Positions 1-6,753 of a stretch of 8,576 bases of DNA are shown piece by piece. A program made the position numbers and the translations under genes. The notes below the pieces were generated by a model. That model ran no database searches. It was not told the origin of the DNA and saw only the letters and a program-made list of their open reading frames with translations. The stretch lies in assembly GCA_046582565.1 (NCBI GenBank), contig JAYGED010000093.1:1-8576 (forward strand), read 5' to 3'. Source of the DNA: JAYGED01 sp046582565. GTDB taxonomy: Bacteria > Pseudomonadota > Alphaproteobacteria > JAAXGF01. Position 1 is the stretch's first letter; each line of letters opens with the position of its first letter.

Positions 1-1
1 C

Positions 2-157
2 CACCACAGAACCGACGATGGAAAGGTCTTCAGGACGGTGAACATTCTGGATGAGTACAGCCGTGAATGCCTGGCAATCCGCGTAAGCCGCAAGCTCAAC
101 TCGACGGATGTCATGGATACGCTCATAGACAACCCCGACGCCACAGAAAAGCCTTAA
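2..157 (+). pseudogene. IS3-family transposase (OrfB) fragment, broken at both ends
   Basis: Frame 2 reads through the window edge without a start: HHRTDDGKVFRTVNILDEYS, then RECLAIRVSRKLNSTDV, then a TAA at 155-157. The stretch around ILDEYSRECLAIRV matches the rve/DDE integrase core of IS3-family (IS2/IS407-like) OrfB transposases, whose second catalytic Asp lies in the V(L/V)DE(F/Y)(S/T)RECLAI motif. Similarity stops after about 'MDTL'. The expected continuation towards SDNGPEF and the third catalytic Glu is absent, and the reading frame ends 12 codons later. The 5' part lies outside the window. This is a non-functional IS relic; no terminal inverted repeat could be identified to its right. 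The family call is from memory of the motif, not from a search. Confidence 0.75.
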
Positions 158-309
158 AGATGTCACAGAATTGCTCGATGAAATCGTCATGGTAACTCCC
201 AGATAGGATCAAGGAATAGTCGTCGTTTACATTGAGCGTCAGCTGGGGAGGGAGGCAATGGCATTAAAGTTTAGGCGGCAGTCTTCTGCTTGGCATTCGG
301 CGCTCCGGG

Positions 310-336
310 CGTCCATGAATTTGGGACGTCTATGAA
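310..336 (+). promoter_or_regulatory. Pair of direct repeats upstream of chvI, possible operator
   Basis: CGTCCATGAA (310-319) and CGTCTATGAA (327-336) match at 9 of 10 positions with a 17-bp period. They lie 38-64 bases before the ATG of the response regulator. OmpR-family regulators bind direct repeats, so autoregulation is possible, but a 17-bp period is not the usual 10-11 bp and no promoter hexamers are obvious. Low-confidence inference from spacing and position only. Confidence 0.25.
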
Positions 337-373
337 CATGACAAGAGACTGTTGAAGGGCGTAAGTTCGGATC

Positions 374-1078
374 ATGAGCCATACAATCGCCCTGGTCGAC
401 GACGACCATAACTTGCTTACCTCTCTCTCCATTGCGCTCAAGGATGATGGTTTCCTTGTGCAAACTTATGCCAACGGTGACGCGGTCCTGCGCTCGATGA
501 CCGCGAGCCCGGTTGATCTCGCCGTACTCGACATCAAGATGCCGCGCATGGACGGGGTTGAGTTGCTCAAACGCCTGCGCCAGACAAGCAGCCTGCCGGT
601 GATTTTCCTGACCTCCAAGGACGAGGAAATCGACGAGTTGCTCTGCCTTAAGATGGGGGCCGACGATTACATCCGCAAACCCTTCTCACTGCGCCTGCTG
701 ATCGAACGTATCCATACCGTGCTGCGCCGCACCGATCTCGCCAACAGCGTCGAGTACGCCGACGATGAAGTCGAACCCAAGATCGTGCATGGCGATTTAG
801 AGCTCGACCCGGCTCGTCACGAATGCAGTTGGCAGGGCGAGGGCTTCACCCTGACGGTGACTGAATTTCTGATCCTAAAATGCCTGTCCTCGCGGCCAGG
901 CTATGTACGCAGCCGCAATCAACTGATGGACGCCGCCTATGACTACAACATCAACGTCACCGACCGTAACATTGATTGCCATATCAAGCGTATCCGCAAA
1001 AAGATCAAAGCCATCGACAAGAACTTCACTCACATCGAGACACTCTACGGTATCGGTTACCGCTACAACGACCAATAA
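374..1078 (+). CDS. chvI: ChvI-like OmpR-family response regulator
   Basis: A 234-residue two-domain response regulator. Residues 1-120 form a receiver domain: acidic pocket D9-D11 in the VDDDH motif, phosphoacceptor D53 in VLDIKMPRMDG, T80 and K102 of the KPF motif. Residues about 138-232 form a winged-helix DNA-binding domain (LTVTEFLIL, RNIDCHIKRIRKKI, ETLYGIGYRY). The sequences DIKMPRMDG, LPVIFLTSKDEEIDEL and LMDAAYD are typical of alphaproteobacterial ChvI, which with the ChvG kinase controls cell-envelope, exopolysaccharide and acid-stress genes. The start is forced: an in-frame TAA sits at 362-364 and no other start codon lies between it and ATG 374. The only SD-like stretch (GAAGGG, 354-359) is unusually far, 14 bases. 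ChvG normally follows directly; here the next gene is convergent and unrelated, so the cognate kinase must be elsewhere. All key residues are intact, so the protein should be functional. Confidence 0.9.
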   Translation: MSHTIALVDDDHNLLTSLSIALKDDGFLVQTYANGDAVLRSMTASPVDLAVLDIKMPRMDGVELLKRLRQTSSLPVIFLTSKDEEIDELLCLKMGADDYIRKPFSLRLLIERIHTVLRRTDLANSVEYADDEVEPKIVHGDLELDPARHECSWQGEGFTLTVTEFLILKCLSSRPGYVRSRNQLMDAAYDYNINVTDRNIDCHIKRIRKKIKAIDKNFTHIETLYGIGYRYNDQ

Positions 1079-1153
1079 CTCCGGCCCTGCGCGAGAACTC
1101 TCGTCGTGATTGACCAATCTTAGGGACAGGTCACAGCAGGTATCATCGGCTGT

Positions 1154-1163
1154 CTGACGTCAG
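1154..1163. other. 10-bp perfect palindrome between convergent genes
   Basis: CTGACGTCAG is a perfect 10-bp palindrome in the 118-bp gap between the convergent chvI and sortase genes. It is flanked by GGC/GCC that do not pair at equal distance. No T-run follows, so it is not a convincing terminator. A weak CGAG/CTCG hairpin at about 1093-1104 is likewise not followed by a T-run. It could be a protein-binding site or chance. Confidence 0.2.
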
Positions 1164-1196
1164 CGCCTATGCACTGTTTGTTTTAGTTCCATGAAT

Positions 1197-1772
1197 TCAA
1201 TCATACAGATCGGCGACAACCAAAAAGCGCAATGGACCGCCCGGATCAATGGCGTCGAACGGATAGCAGGTCGAAAGCACCAAACGAGGTTTAGTTGCAT
1301 CAACGTTAATGCGCACGCGACGAGCATCAACGATCCGGGTCGCGGTGACTTTGAAGCCGTGCCTGATGCCCTCGCGGTCCTCGATGATGATGGTCTCGCC
1401 TACCGCTAGTCCTTCGAGCAGGCGGAAATGGGTATCGCGATGGCCTGCGATAAGGCTAACCCCCAGTTGACCGGGAAGAACCGACCCATCCACGTGGCCA
1501 GGACCGAAGGCTAGGGTGCGCCCGCTGCTACCAGAAAGCACGATCAAACTTGCATCCAAGTGGGGAATTTCAAGGCGCGCCAAGGGCCTGGTATCAGCCC
1601 AGGGCCAGGGTCGTGCACTGATGTCACCAGCTTGTGTCCGCCGCCATGCATCATCAATGAGAATTTGAGCAAGCCCCGCCTTGACGTGGATGTAGGCGCC
1701 TGCACCAGCCTGCCACAGGCTCAAAGCCAGCAGCAGGCATGCGAAGGCCGCAAAGGCGCGGCGGCGTGTCAC
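1197..1772 (-). CDS. Gram-negative (class GN type) sortase
   Basis: A 191-residue cysteine transpeptidase. Residues 6-27 are a hydrophobic membrane anchor or uncleaved signal, followed by the motif GAYIHVKAGLAQ that I associate with the marine proteobacterial sortase family. The sortase beta-barrel runs from about residue 55 to the end, with catalytic H111 in LIAGHRDTHF, C169 in LVLSTCYPF and R182 in GGPLRFLVV, so the triad is complete. It acts in the periplasm, cleaving the sorting signal of its substrate and transferring it to an acceptor; the acceptor in Gram-negatives is not something the sequence tells. Its GTG start overlaps the stop of the upstream gene as GTGA (1769-1772) with no clear SD, implying translational coupling. 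Known genomes of this type carry the sortase beside a single dedicated VIT/vWA substrate, and that is the arrangement here. Confidence 0.93.
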   Translation of the reverse strand: MTRRRAFAAFACLLLALSLWQAGAGAYIHVKAGLAQILIDDAWRRTQAGDISARPWPWADTRPLARLEIPHLDASLIVLSGSSGRTLAFGPGHVDGSVLPGQLGVSLIAGHRDTHFRLLEGLAVGETIIIEDREGIRHGFKVTATRIVDARRVRINVDATKPRLVLSTCYPFDAIDPGGPLRFLVVADLYD

Positions 1773-4003
1773 ACGTATTTTCGGGTGAAACGTAGAACGA
1801 GCAATGCCAGTAAGCCGAACAAGGCAAGGGCAAGGGCCGCTGACAGGTGAAACGCCGCAGGTGTTGCCGTGCGGGGCAGAAACAGACCGCCGCCGCCACC
1901 AATTTGAACCGGCGATGTTGCCGAAGCCAAGGCGAAGGAGGCAAGTACTGGGTTCGCGGATGCGTCTGCCTTACGCTGTGGTGCTATCGGCGCGCTGGAA
2001 TCGATTGTTTTGTCGTAATCCCACCCCGCGGGCAGATTGGTCGGCATTTGACGGCTGGCCAGAGGTAAGTCATCTGGGCGCGTTGGGGTGGCGTCAACGG
2101 CCACCAGGCTGGTGTATTTGGTCACCAGATTGTGGGTCAGGCCGAGGCTTACGATCTGGGCGCGGATTGTCTCTATGTCGCCACCGCGTCGTGCTGTGTT
2201 GATCAGATCATCGATACGATCACGAGCCCACAGCTTCGCGATACCGGGGCTTGATGCAGCACTATCTAGCGGGAGCTTGACGCGCCACTGGCGGTCGGCC
2301 AACCGGCCACTCAATATGGCATCGCCACCAACCAGGGCGGTACGAACGGTAAAGATGACAGGCTCACCCGCATATAAATCAGCAAGGGCCTCTGTCGATA
2401 TCTCAGCCTGGACGTCTTCGGGCCATGTTATCTGTAGGTCGGCGAGCAGAGGGCTCTCGAGTTTGGTGAAGAGAACGCCCATCTTCTCGGCAACCTCATT
2501 GAGATCACCGATATAGGTGAAACTTCCACGTCCAGCCTCAGCGGCTTCGCGCATGAAATAGCTGTTAGGTGACGACCCAATACCGATAGGGAATAGGCGG
2601 CTGCCTCGTAATGACTGGTGAATGATGCTGATCAATTTATCATCATCCCCAATGGCACCGTCGGTCAAAAACACTACCTGGCGGAGAAATCCCTGGGGTG
2701 CATCGCCGGCCAAGGCCTGACGAAGCGCCGGCGCCATTTCTGTACCGCCATCGGCCTCTAGCCTTGCTATAAAGCGCCGGGCTTCGGCGCGCCTTCCCTC
2801 ATCGACAGGCTGTGGGCTGTGGAACAGGGCCGTATGGCTGCTGTTAAATTCGATGATATTGAAGCGGTCGCCGACTTTGAGTCGATCAATGGCAAGGGTC
2901 AGGGCGACCTTGGCTTGATCGATGGAATCACCTGACATTGAGCCCGAAGTGTCGATAACGAATATAGCCTCGCGAGGCAGCACCACGGAGCGATCATCTG
3001 CTGAAGTAGCACTCGGCGGCATGACCATGGCTAGCATGTAACGCTCACCCCCGATAATCTCGGTAAACAGGCTGGCGCTCGGTGTGGCGCCCACATCGGG
3101 CGTCCAGACCAGTTCGAAATCTCGGTCGGCGGGAACTGCGCCGTCGGCCAGGGTGACGATATAGTGACCTTCCTCCGATTGATCGACGTCAATCAGATGA
3201 TAGGAGCTATTGATGGTGGCCAGGGGAAAGCCGGCGTCCAGGGTGACGGTCAGGCGCACCGGGTTGATATTGCCTTGATCTGGATGCAGCACAGGCGGTG
3301 TGATGCGTGAGGCGTCGGGAACTTTATCAACCTCAGCTGACCAACCGCCAGGATCGATACTCACGGTCTGGATGTTACCAGGGATATAGCGCGGGCCGAC
3401 CACCATGGGAAATCGCAATGAAAAGTGCCCCTGGTCGTATTCAAGGATCTGCTGGTATTCGATCTCGACGGAAATTTCCTCGCCGGGCCCTATATTGGCG
3501 ATGGAGGCTGTGAAGATGTTGGGTCGCTCACTTTCGATCAGACCTGATTTTTTGCCCTCTTGCTTGGCGGTCTCGTAGGTTTTGCGAGCCTTTTCGCGTT
3601 CTTCAATGCGGCCTTCGATAATCCGCTCGCCGATGCGCAAAGTAAGGTCATCGACGGCGGCGTTCTCGGGCAGGGGAAAGACATAGACGCCTTCGACCCA
3701 GTCATCGCTTGGATTGATAAAATGTTGCACCACATGGGCGCGGGCGACCAGGCCGCTCACATAGATGGAAACATCGGTGCCCACCAGGGGCGCAATCTTC
3801 GGAGACTCACCGTTCTTATCTTTGAATAGCAGGCTGCCCTGGCCGACATCCTCCATACGGTTTACGGAGGGGAGTTCTCCAGCGGCTCGCGCGGATGACG
3901 CAATAAATGCTGTCAGGATCAACAGTAAAATGAGCGTCGTAAGCTTCAGGATCAACGGGTTGATGAGCGTGGTAAGCTGATTGTCGGAAGTAATGCGTAT
4001 CAT
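1769..4003 (-). CDS. Sortase-anchored VIT and vWA domain surface protein
   Basis: A 744-residue exported protein matching the 'marine proteobacterial sortase target' family. A long signal peptide (about 1-41, hydrophobic 21-34, likely cut near ARA-A) contains an 11-residue tandem duplication. A VIT domain (vault/inter-alpha-trypsin-type) occupies about 67-195, with VYVFPLPENAAVDDLTL and the basic EEREKARKTYETAKQEG stretch. A vWA domain occupies about 343-510 with a complete MIDAS metal site: D351-S355 (DTSGS), T421 (GGTEM) and D448 (TDG). A low-complexity linker leads to IGGGGGLF and the sorting signal LPRTA (709-713), a hydrophobic segment (about 718-737) and a basic tail RFTRKYV. MIDAS sites in this fold mediate metal-dependent protein adhesion; the ligand is unknown. 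ATG 4003 is preceded by GGGAAAGG with 7-base spacing. A TATGAT hexamer at 4068-4063 could be a -10 element, but its -35 is poor. The adjacent sortase is the expected processing enzyme. Confidence 0.93.
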   Translation of the reverse strand: MIRITSDNQLTTLINPLILKLTTLILLLILTAFIASSARAAGELPSVNRMEDVGQGSLLFKDKNGESPKIAPLVGTDVSIYVSGLVARAHVVQHFINPSDDWVEGVYVFPLPENAAVDDLTLRIGERIIEGRIEEREKARKTYETAKQEGKKSGLIESERPNIFTASIANIGPGEEISVEIEYQQILEYDQGHFSLRFPMVVGPRYIPGNIQTVSIDPGGWSAEVDKVPDASRITPPVLHPDQGNINPVRLTVTLDAGFPLATINSSYHLIDVDQSEEGHYIVTLADGAVPADRDFELVWTPDVGATPSASLFTEIIGGERYMLAMVMPPSATSADDRSVVLPREAIFVIDTSGSMSGDSIDQAKVALTLAIDRLKVGDRFNIIEFNSSHTALFHSPQPVDEGRRAEARRFIARLEADGGTEMAPALRQALAGDAPQGFLRQVVFLTDGAIGDDDKLISIIHQSLRGSRLFPIGIGSSPNSYFMREAAEAGRGSFTYIGDLNEVAEKMGVLFTKLESPLLADLQITWPEDVQAEISTEALADLYAGEPVIFTVRTALVGGDAILSGRLADRQWRVKLPLDSAASSPGIAKLWARDRIDDLINTARRGGDIETIRAQIVSLGLTHNLVTKYTSLVAVDATPTRPDDLPLASRQMPTNLPAGWDYDKTIDSSAPIAPQRKADASANPVLASFALASATSPVQIGGGGGLFLPRTATPAAFHLSAALALALFGLLALLVLRFTRKYV
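3913..3978. repeat. 33-bp tandem duplication inside the signal peptide
   Basis: Two adjacent 33-bp units, 3913-3945 and 3946-3978, agree at 27 of 33 positions by my count. Both begin TCAGGATCAAC and end with ATGAGCGT, one mismatch, GTAAGCT. Five of the six differences cluster in the middle. The unit is 11 codons, so the frame is kept: the protein reads LTTLINPLILK (residues 10-20) and then LTTLILLLILT (21-31). The result is an elongated n/h-region of the signal peptide of the sortase target. Confidence 0.85.
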
Positions 4004-4166
4004 TGTTAGGCCTTTCCCATAGAGGCGGGATTAGGCCGGATCAATTTGGCCGCCCGCTGACCATCATAGTGGGAGGGAAAGCAGGCCCGAATTGGGCAAA
4101 ACCGTGCAGATCTGTGGAAAAATTGCGGCGATCTTGTGACCGGGGTAACCGTTTAGTCCATTAGGG

Positions 4167-4718
4167 TCACTTCAACGCATCTTCAATCGTATAGCAGTCG
4201 TTGTCTTCATTCGTCGCAAGCCTTTTTTCAAATTTAACTACAGCTCGCACTGTCTCATTCAGTTCTGTATTGAGCAGATCATTAGCAACAGAGATAGCTT
4301 TATCCCATTCTCCAGCGCGTCGATATACATCGATAAGCTGAGTTGAGAGTAAAGGGAACTCCTCTGATGTTTGCGGGATCTCGCTAATCAATTGTAGAAA
4401 AAATGAAGCCGCTTTCGATCGATGCTTCTTGGCCCCAAATTGGTTTCCAGCATCATCTGTCGCCCACGCAGCATACAGAAAGTGGAGTGCCGCATTTTTA
4501 CTGTCTCCCAACTCACTGTCTAAATAGCCTCGTTTGAGGAATTTCAATTCTAGTCCTTTGAGAGACTGATCATTTTGAAGATGCTCAAATTCAACTGAGG
4601 CAATCAGAGTGGAGGTTGGTTCATCAATTTCAGAGATATCCTCTGCTACATAACCGCATGATGGGCATTCATGTAACCAGAACGGCATCGTACTACGAGC
4701 CATTTCCGGGAACCGCAA
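4167..4718 (-). CDS. Open distal part of an interrupted Cys-pair/helical-repeat protein
   Basis: A 183-residue frame that can only start at TTG 4718, because a TAA lies eight codons upstream. The text RSTMPFWLHECPSCGYVAEDIS holds a CPSCGY motif like half of a zinc ribbon. It resembles an uncharacterised bacterial family (DUF2225-like by memory) in which a preceding CPxCG plus 'STN-FG' segment makes the other half. Residues about 60-165 are helical and TPR-like (EFPLLSTQLIDVYRRAGEWDKAISVANDLL). The ending CYTIEDALK also fits my memory of that family. There is no signal peptide or membrane segment, so it should be cytoplasmic. No SD precedes the TTG. The region is visibly more AT-rich, with more A/T-ending codons than its neighbours, suggesting foreign origin or relaxed selection. 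Whether this fragment is translated is doubtful; see the pseudogene entry for the extended frame. Confidence 0.6.
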   Translation of the reverse strand: MRFPEMARSTMPFWLHECPSCGYVAEDISEIDEPTSTLIASVEFEHLQNDQSLKGLELKFLKRGYLDSELGDSKNAALHFLYAAWATDDAGNQFGAKKHRSKAASFFLQLISEIPQTSEEFPLLSTQLIDVYRRAGEWDKAISVANDLLNTELNETVRAVVKFEKRLATNEDNDCYTIEDALK

Positions 4719-4811
4719 ATCAAGATCAGCTGAACCAAATTAGTTGGTGCTGCCAATCTCAGTTTGTTCGCTATCAGTATCGCCCACCGGCTCCAGAGAC
4801 CATCGTGCCAT
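4167..4811 (-). pseudogene. Full extent of the interrupted gene, in-frame TAA at 4742-4740
   Basis: The frame of the 183-residue fragment continues upstream past the TAA to an ATG at 4811. The extra text is MARWSLEPVGDTDSEQTEIG, STN, stop, FGSADLD, and then the fragment. TEIGSTN-x-FGSADLDLR closely matches the conserved segment I recall ahead of the CPxCGY motif in this family, where x is commonly Ser or Ala. TCA to TAA would be a single substitution. The first Cys pair expected just upstream (CPVCG-like) appears only as EPVG, so both cysteines are lost. Together, one nonsense change and the loss of a metal-binding half point to a decaying gene of about 214 codons. The alternatives are a sequencing error at the stop or a true start downstream. 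Family memory, not a search, underlies this. Confidence 0.55.
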
Positions 4812-4978
4812 TAGACCAAAAGCCGATCATGCACTAACATTCAAACTGGACCTCTCAAGGGGGGCTGACCAGTATGACGGCCGGGCGCCCTCAATGCGGG
4901 CCAATGGCCCCGGAGAAATTCCTCAAAACAGGGATCTGAGAGATCGGCAAGCGCATCAAATTAAGGTTAATACCGTCG

Positions 4979-5749
4979 TCATCCGAAAATCCGGACCAGG
5001 GCCGGGAACAACAGACAGAGAAAAAGCCCCAAGGCCAGCGAGGGCCCAAAAGGAAACTCCTGCCCGCCCCCGAGACGCCGCCACAACAGGGCGAATACAA
5101 TGCCCGAGACACCCGAAACAATCATGAAGGCCGGCAGGCCGAAGGGACCGAGCCAGAACCCGGCGACGGCGAAGAATTTGACATCGCCGAGGCCCAGCCC
5201 CTCACGTCCACGCAGCCGCTTGAAGCCGTAATGGACCGCAAAGGCCAGACCGCCCGCAAAAGTGCCGCCGATGACCGACAGGAGAACATCGTCAAATCCC
5301 TGGGCGCCGGCGGCATAGGAATAGATCACGCCAAGCGGCGCCAGGATTATCTGGATCTTATCGGGGATGATGCCGATTTCCAGATCGACCGCCGAAAGCA
5401 TGGCCAGCCCAACGGCAAGCGCCGCCAGCAAATAACCCGGCGGCGTTATCCCCCGCTCAAGATAGACGACGATGAAAAGCACCGCGACCACGGCTTCGAC
5501 AAACGGGTAGGCGCCACCGAGCGACTCGGCACAGTGCCGGCACCGGCCGCGTGACCGAAACCAGGACAAAAGCGGGAGAAGATCACCGAGCCTAAGGGGC
5601 GCCTGACAAGACGGACAACCCTCATCGCCGCCGATGATCGGCTGATCGCGCGCCATGCGATAAGCGGCCAGACTGGCGAAACTACCGCATATCAGACCCG
5701 TAACCCCGGCGAAGACCACGCCGAGAATACCAGGGAGAAAGCCGTTCAT
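4979..5749 (-). CDS. pilD: Type IV prepilin peptidase (PilD/GspO family)
   Basis: A 256-residue polytopic inner-membrane aspartic protease that cleaves the leader of type IV prepilins and pseudopilins and usually also N-methylates the new N-terminus. The N-terminal part has CGSFASLAAYRMARDQPIIGG followed by four zinc-type cysteines in two pairs, C45/C48 and C70/C73. The catalytic aspartates are D122 in AVDLEIGIIPD and D189 in GLGLGDVKFF. About seven to eight hydrophobic segments fit the family topology. ATG 5749 is preferred over the longer frame from 5830: it lies 2 bases after the stop of the ATPase gene, gives a normal-length protein, and begins right at the first membrane segment, whereas the extra 27 residues have no family resemblance. 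There is no strong SD, so coupled translation is likely. It is the last gene of the pilus-like operon. Substrates are not encoded in the window. Confidence 0.95.
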   Translation of the reverse strand: MNGFLPGILGVVFAGVTGLICGSFASLAAYRMARDQPIIGGDEGCPSCQAPLRLGDLLPLLSWFRSRGRCRHCAESLGGAYPFVEAVVAVLFIVVYLERGITPPGYLLAALAVGLAMLSAVDLEIGIIPDKIQIILAPLGVIYSYAAGAQGFDDVLLSVIGGTFAGGLAFAVHYGFKRLRGREGLGLGDVKFFAVAGFWLGPFGLPAFMIVSGVSGIVFALLWRRLGGGQEFPFGPSLALGLFLCLLFPALVRIFG

Positions 5750-5751
5750 GG

Positions 5752-6723
5752 CTAGCCCGCGCCGCCAATCAATCCGGTAAGCGCTGCAGTCAAAGACCAG
5801 CCGCCGCCCGCCGCATCGGAAATAGCCCACAGGCCGACGATGCCGATCACCAAACCGGCTGCGATCGCCGGGCCGGCGCCAGAGAGGACGCCCAGGCGGC
5901 TCGGGCCGTTCAGCAAACTGTCCGAATCGGCAATCGCCTCATTCACATGCCGGCGGCTCACCTGCCTGGCATCGGCGCTGAAAGCGGCGAGAAGACTTTT
6001 ATCGGCGATGACGTTTGCGAGGCGGGGCACACCAGAGCTTACCTTGGCAATGCGACGCAGCGCGCCATCGTCAAACAGTCGCTGGGCGGCGGCCAGATTG
6101 TTACTGCTGCGGATCACCCGAAAGCGGATGTAGTCGATCATGGCCTCTTCTTCGAGTGGCGGTATGGTGAAGGAGAACACGATGCGTTGGTTGAGCTGGC
6201 GCAGATCATGGCTGCGCAACAGGCGATCGAGTTCGGGTTGTCCGAACAGCACCATCTGCAACAGCTTGGCCGTATCCGTCTCCAGGTTGGACAGTCGCCG
6301 CACCGCCTCAAGACCTTCCAGCCCTAGCGCCTGAGTCTCATCGATCACCAGCACCGCCGGACGCTGCTCGTTGTATTGCTCGAGCAGGAATACATTGAGC
6401 AGGTGAAACGGATCGCGCGATTGTTCCAGATCGAGGCCGAACTCGCGACAGACGGCGATGACGATCCAATCGGGATCGTTCTGCGGGTTGAGGATATAGG
6501 CGACCGCCTTGGTCTTGACCAATTCGGCGGTCAACATGCGGCACATGAAGGTCTTGCCGGTGCCGACTTCGCCGCTCACCTTGATAATCCCCTCGCCCCG
6601 CTCGATGGCGTAGGACAGTGGCGCCATGACCTGCTGATGGCCCGCGCTAGGGAAATAAAGCTGGCTGTTGGGGGTTAAGGCGAACGGCCGTTCGGCAAGA
6701 TCAAAATGGGCGAGAAAGGGCAT
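5752..6723 (-). CDS. GspA/ExeA/MshM-type AAA ATPase with C-terminal membrane segment
   Basis: A 323-residue AAA ATPase. The N-terminal LAHFDLAERPFALTPNSQLYF is typical of the ExeA/GspA and MshM group. The Walker A motif is GEVGTGKT (51-58) and Walker B is VLVIDETQ (124-131). Then come SNLETD, LFGQPEL (sensor I region) and GVPRLANVIADK (sensor II region). A hydrophobic segment at about 283-302 and a Gly-rich hydrophobic tail suggest inner-membrane attachment. In type II secretion ExeA with ExeB helps the secretin assemble through the peptidoglycan; MshM is the MSHA pilus counterpart. The neighbouring TPR/coiled-coil frames and prepilin peptidase fit an MSHA-like system better than classical ExeAB, but that is inference. 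ATG 6723 has AAAGGA about 13 bases upstream, a rather long spacing. The 30-base gap to the TPR gene argues for one transcript. Confidence 0.9.
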   Translation of the reverse strand: MPFLAHFDLAERPFALTPNSQLYFPSAGHQQVMAPLSYAIERGEGIIKVSGEVGTGKTFMCRMLTAELVKTKAVAYILNPQNDPDWIVIAVCREFGLDLEQSRDPFHLLNVFLLEQYNEQRPAVLVIDETQALGLEGLEAVRRLSNLETDTAKLLQMVLFGQPELDRLLRSHDLRQLNQRIVFSFTIPPLEEEAMIDYIRFRVIRSSNNLAAAQRLFDDGALRRIAKVSSGVPRLANVIADKSLLAAFSADARQVSRRHVNEAIADSDSLLNGPSRLGVLSGAGPAIAAGLVIGIVGLWAISDAAGGGWSLTAALTGLIGGAG

Positions 6724-6753
6724 CGCTTTTCACTGATCCTTTCACGTCACCGA

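Noticed and set aside
158..240. Short open frame reading KSLKDVTELLDEIVMVTPR after the IS relic
   Set aside because: It looks protein-like but has no start codon, is only about 26 codons, and cannot be tied to any family.
1804..2516. Several plus-strand open frames opposite the sortase target gene
   Set aside because: They are antisense to a strongly supported VIT/vWA gene and have no protein family features.
4063..4068. TATGAT as the -10 of the sortase operon promoter
   Set aside because: The hexamer is good but no acceptable -35 lies at 16-18 bases, so it is mentioned in the gene entry only.
4896..4912. GGGCC-AAT-GGCCC hairpin as a terminator
   Set aside because: The stem is only five pairs, the loop is short, and no T-run follows on either strand; it is also in the wrong place to terminate the minus-strand operon immediately.
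4744..5127. 127-codon plus-strand open frame
   Set aside because: It is Arg/Pro-rich, overlaps the prepilin peptidase gene antisense for much of its length, and has no recognisable motif.
5750..5830. 27-residue N-terminal extension of the prepilin peptidase frame
   Set aside because: It lies wholly within the C-terminal coding part of the ATPase gene, shows no family resemblance, and the ATG at 5749 is placed 2 bases after that gene's stop as expected in an operon.
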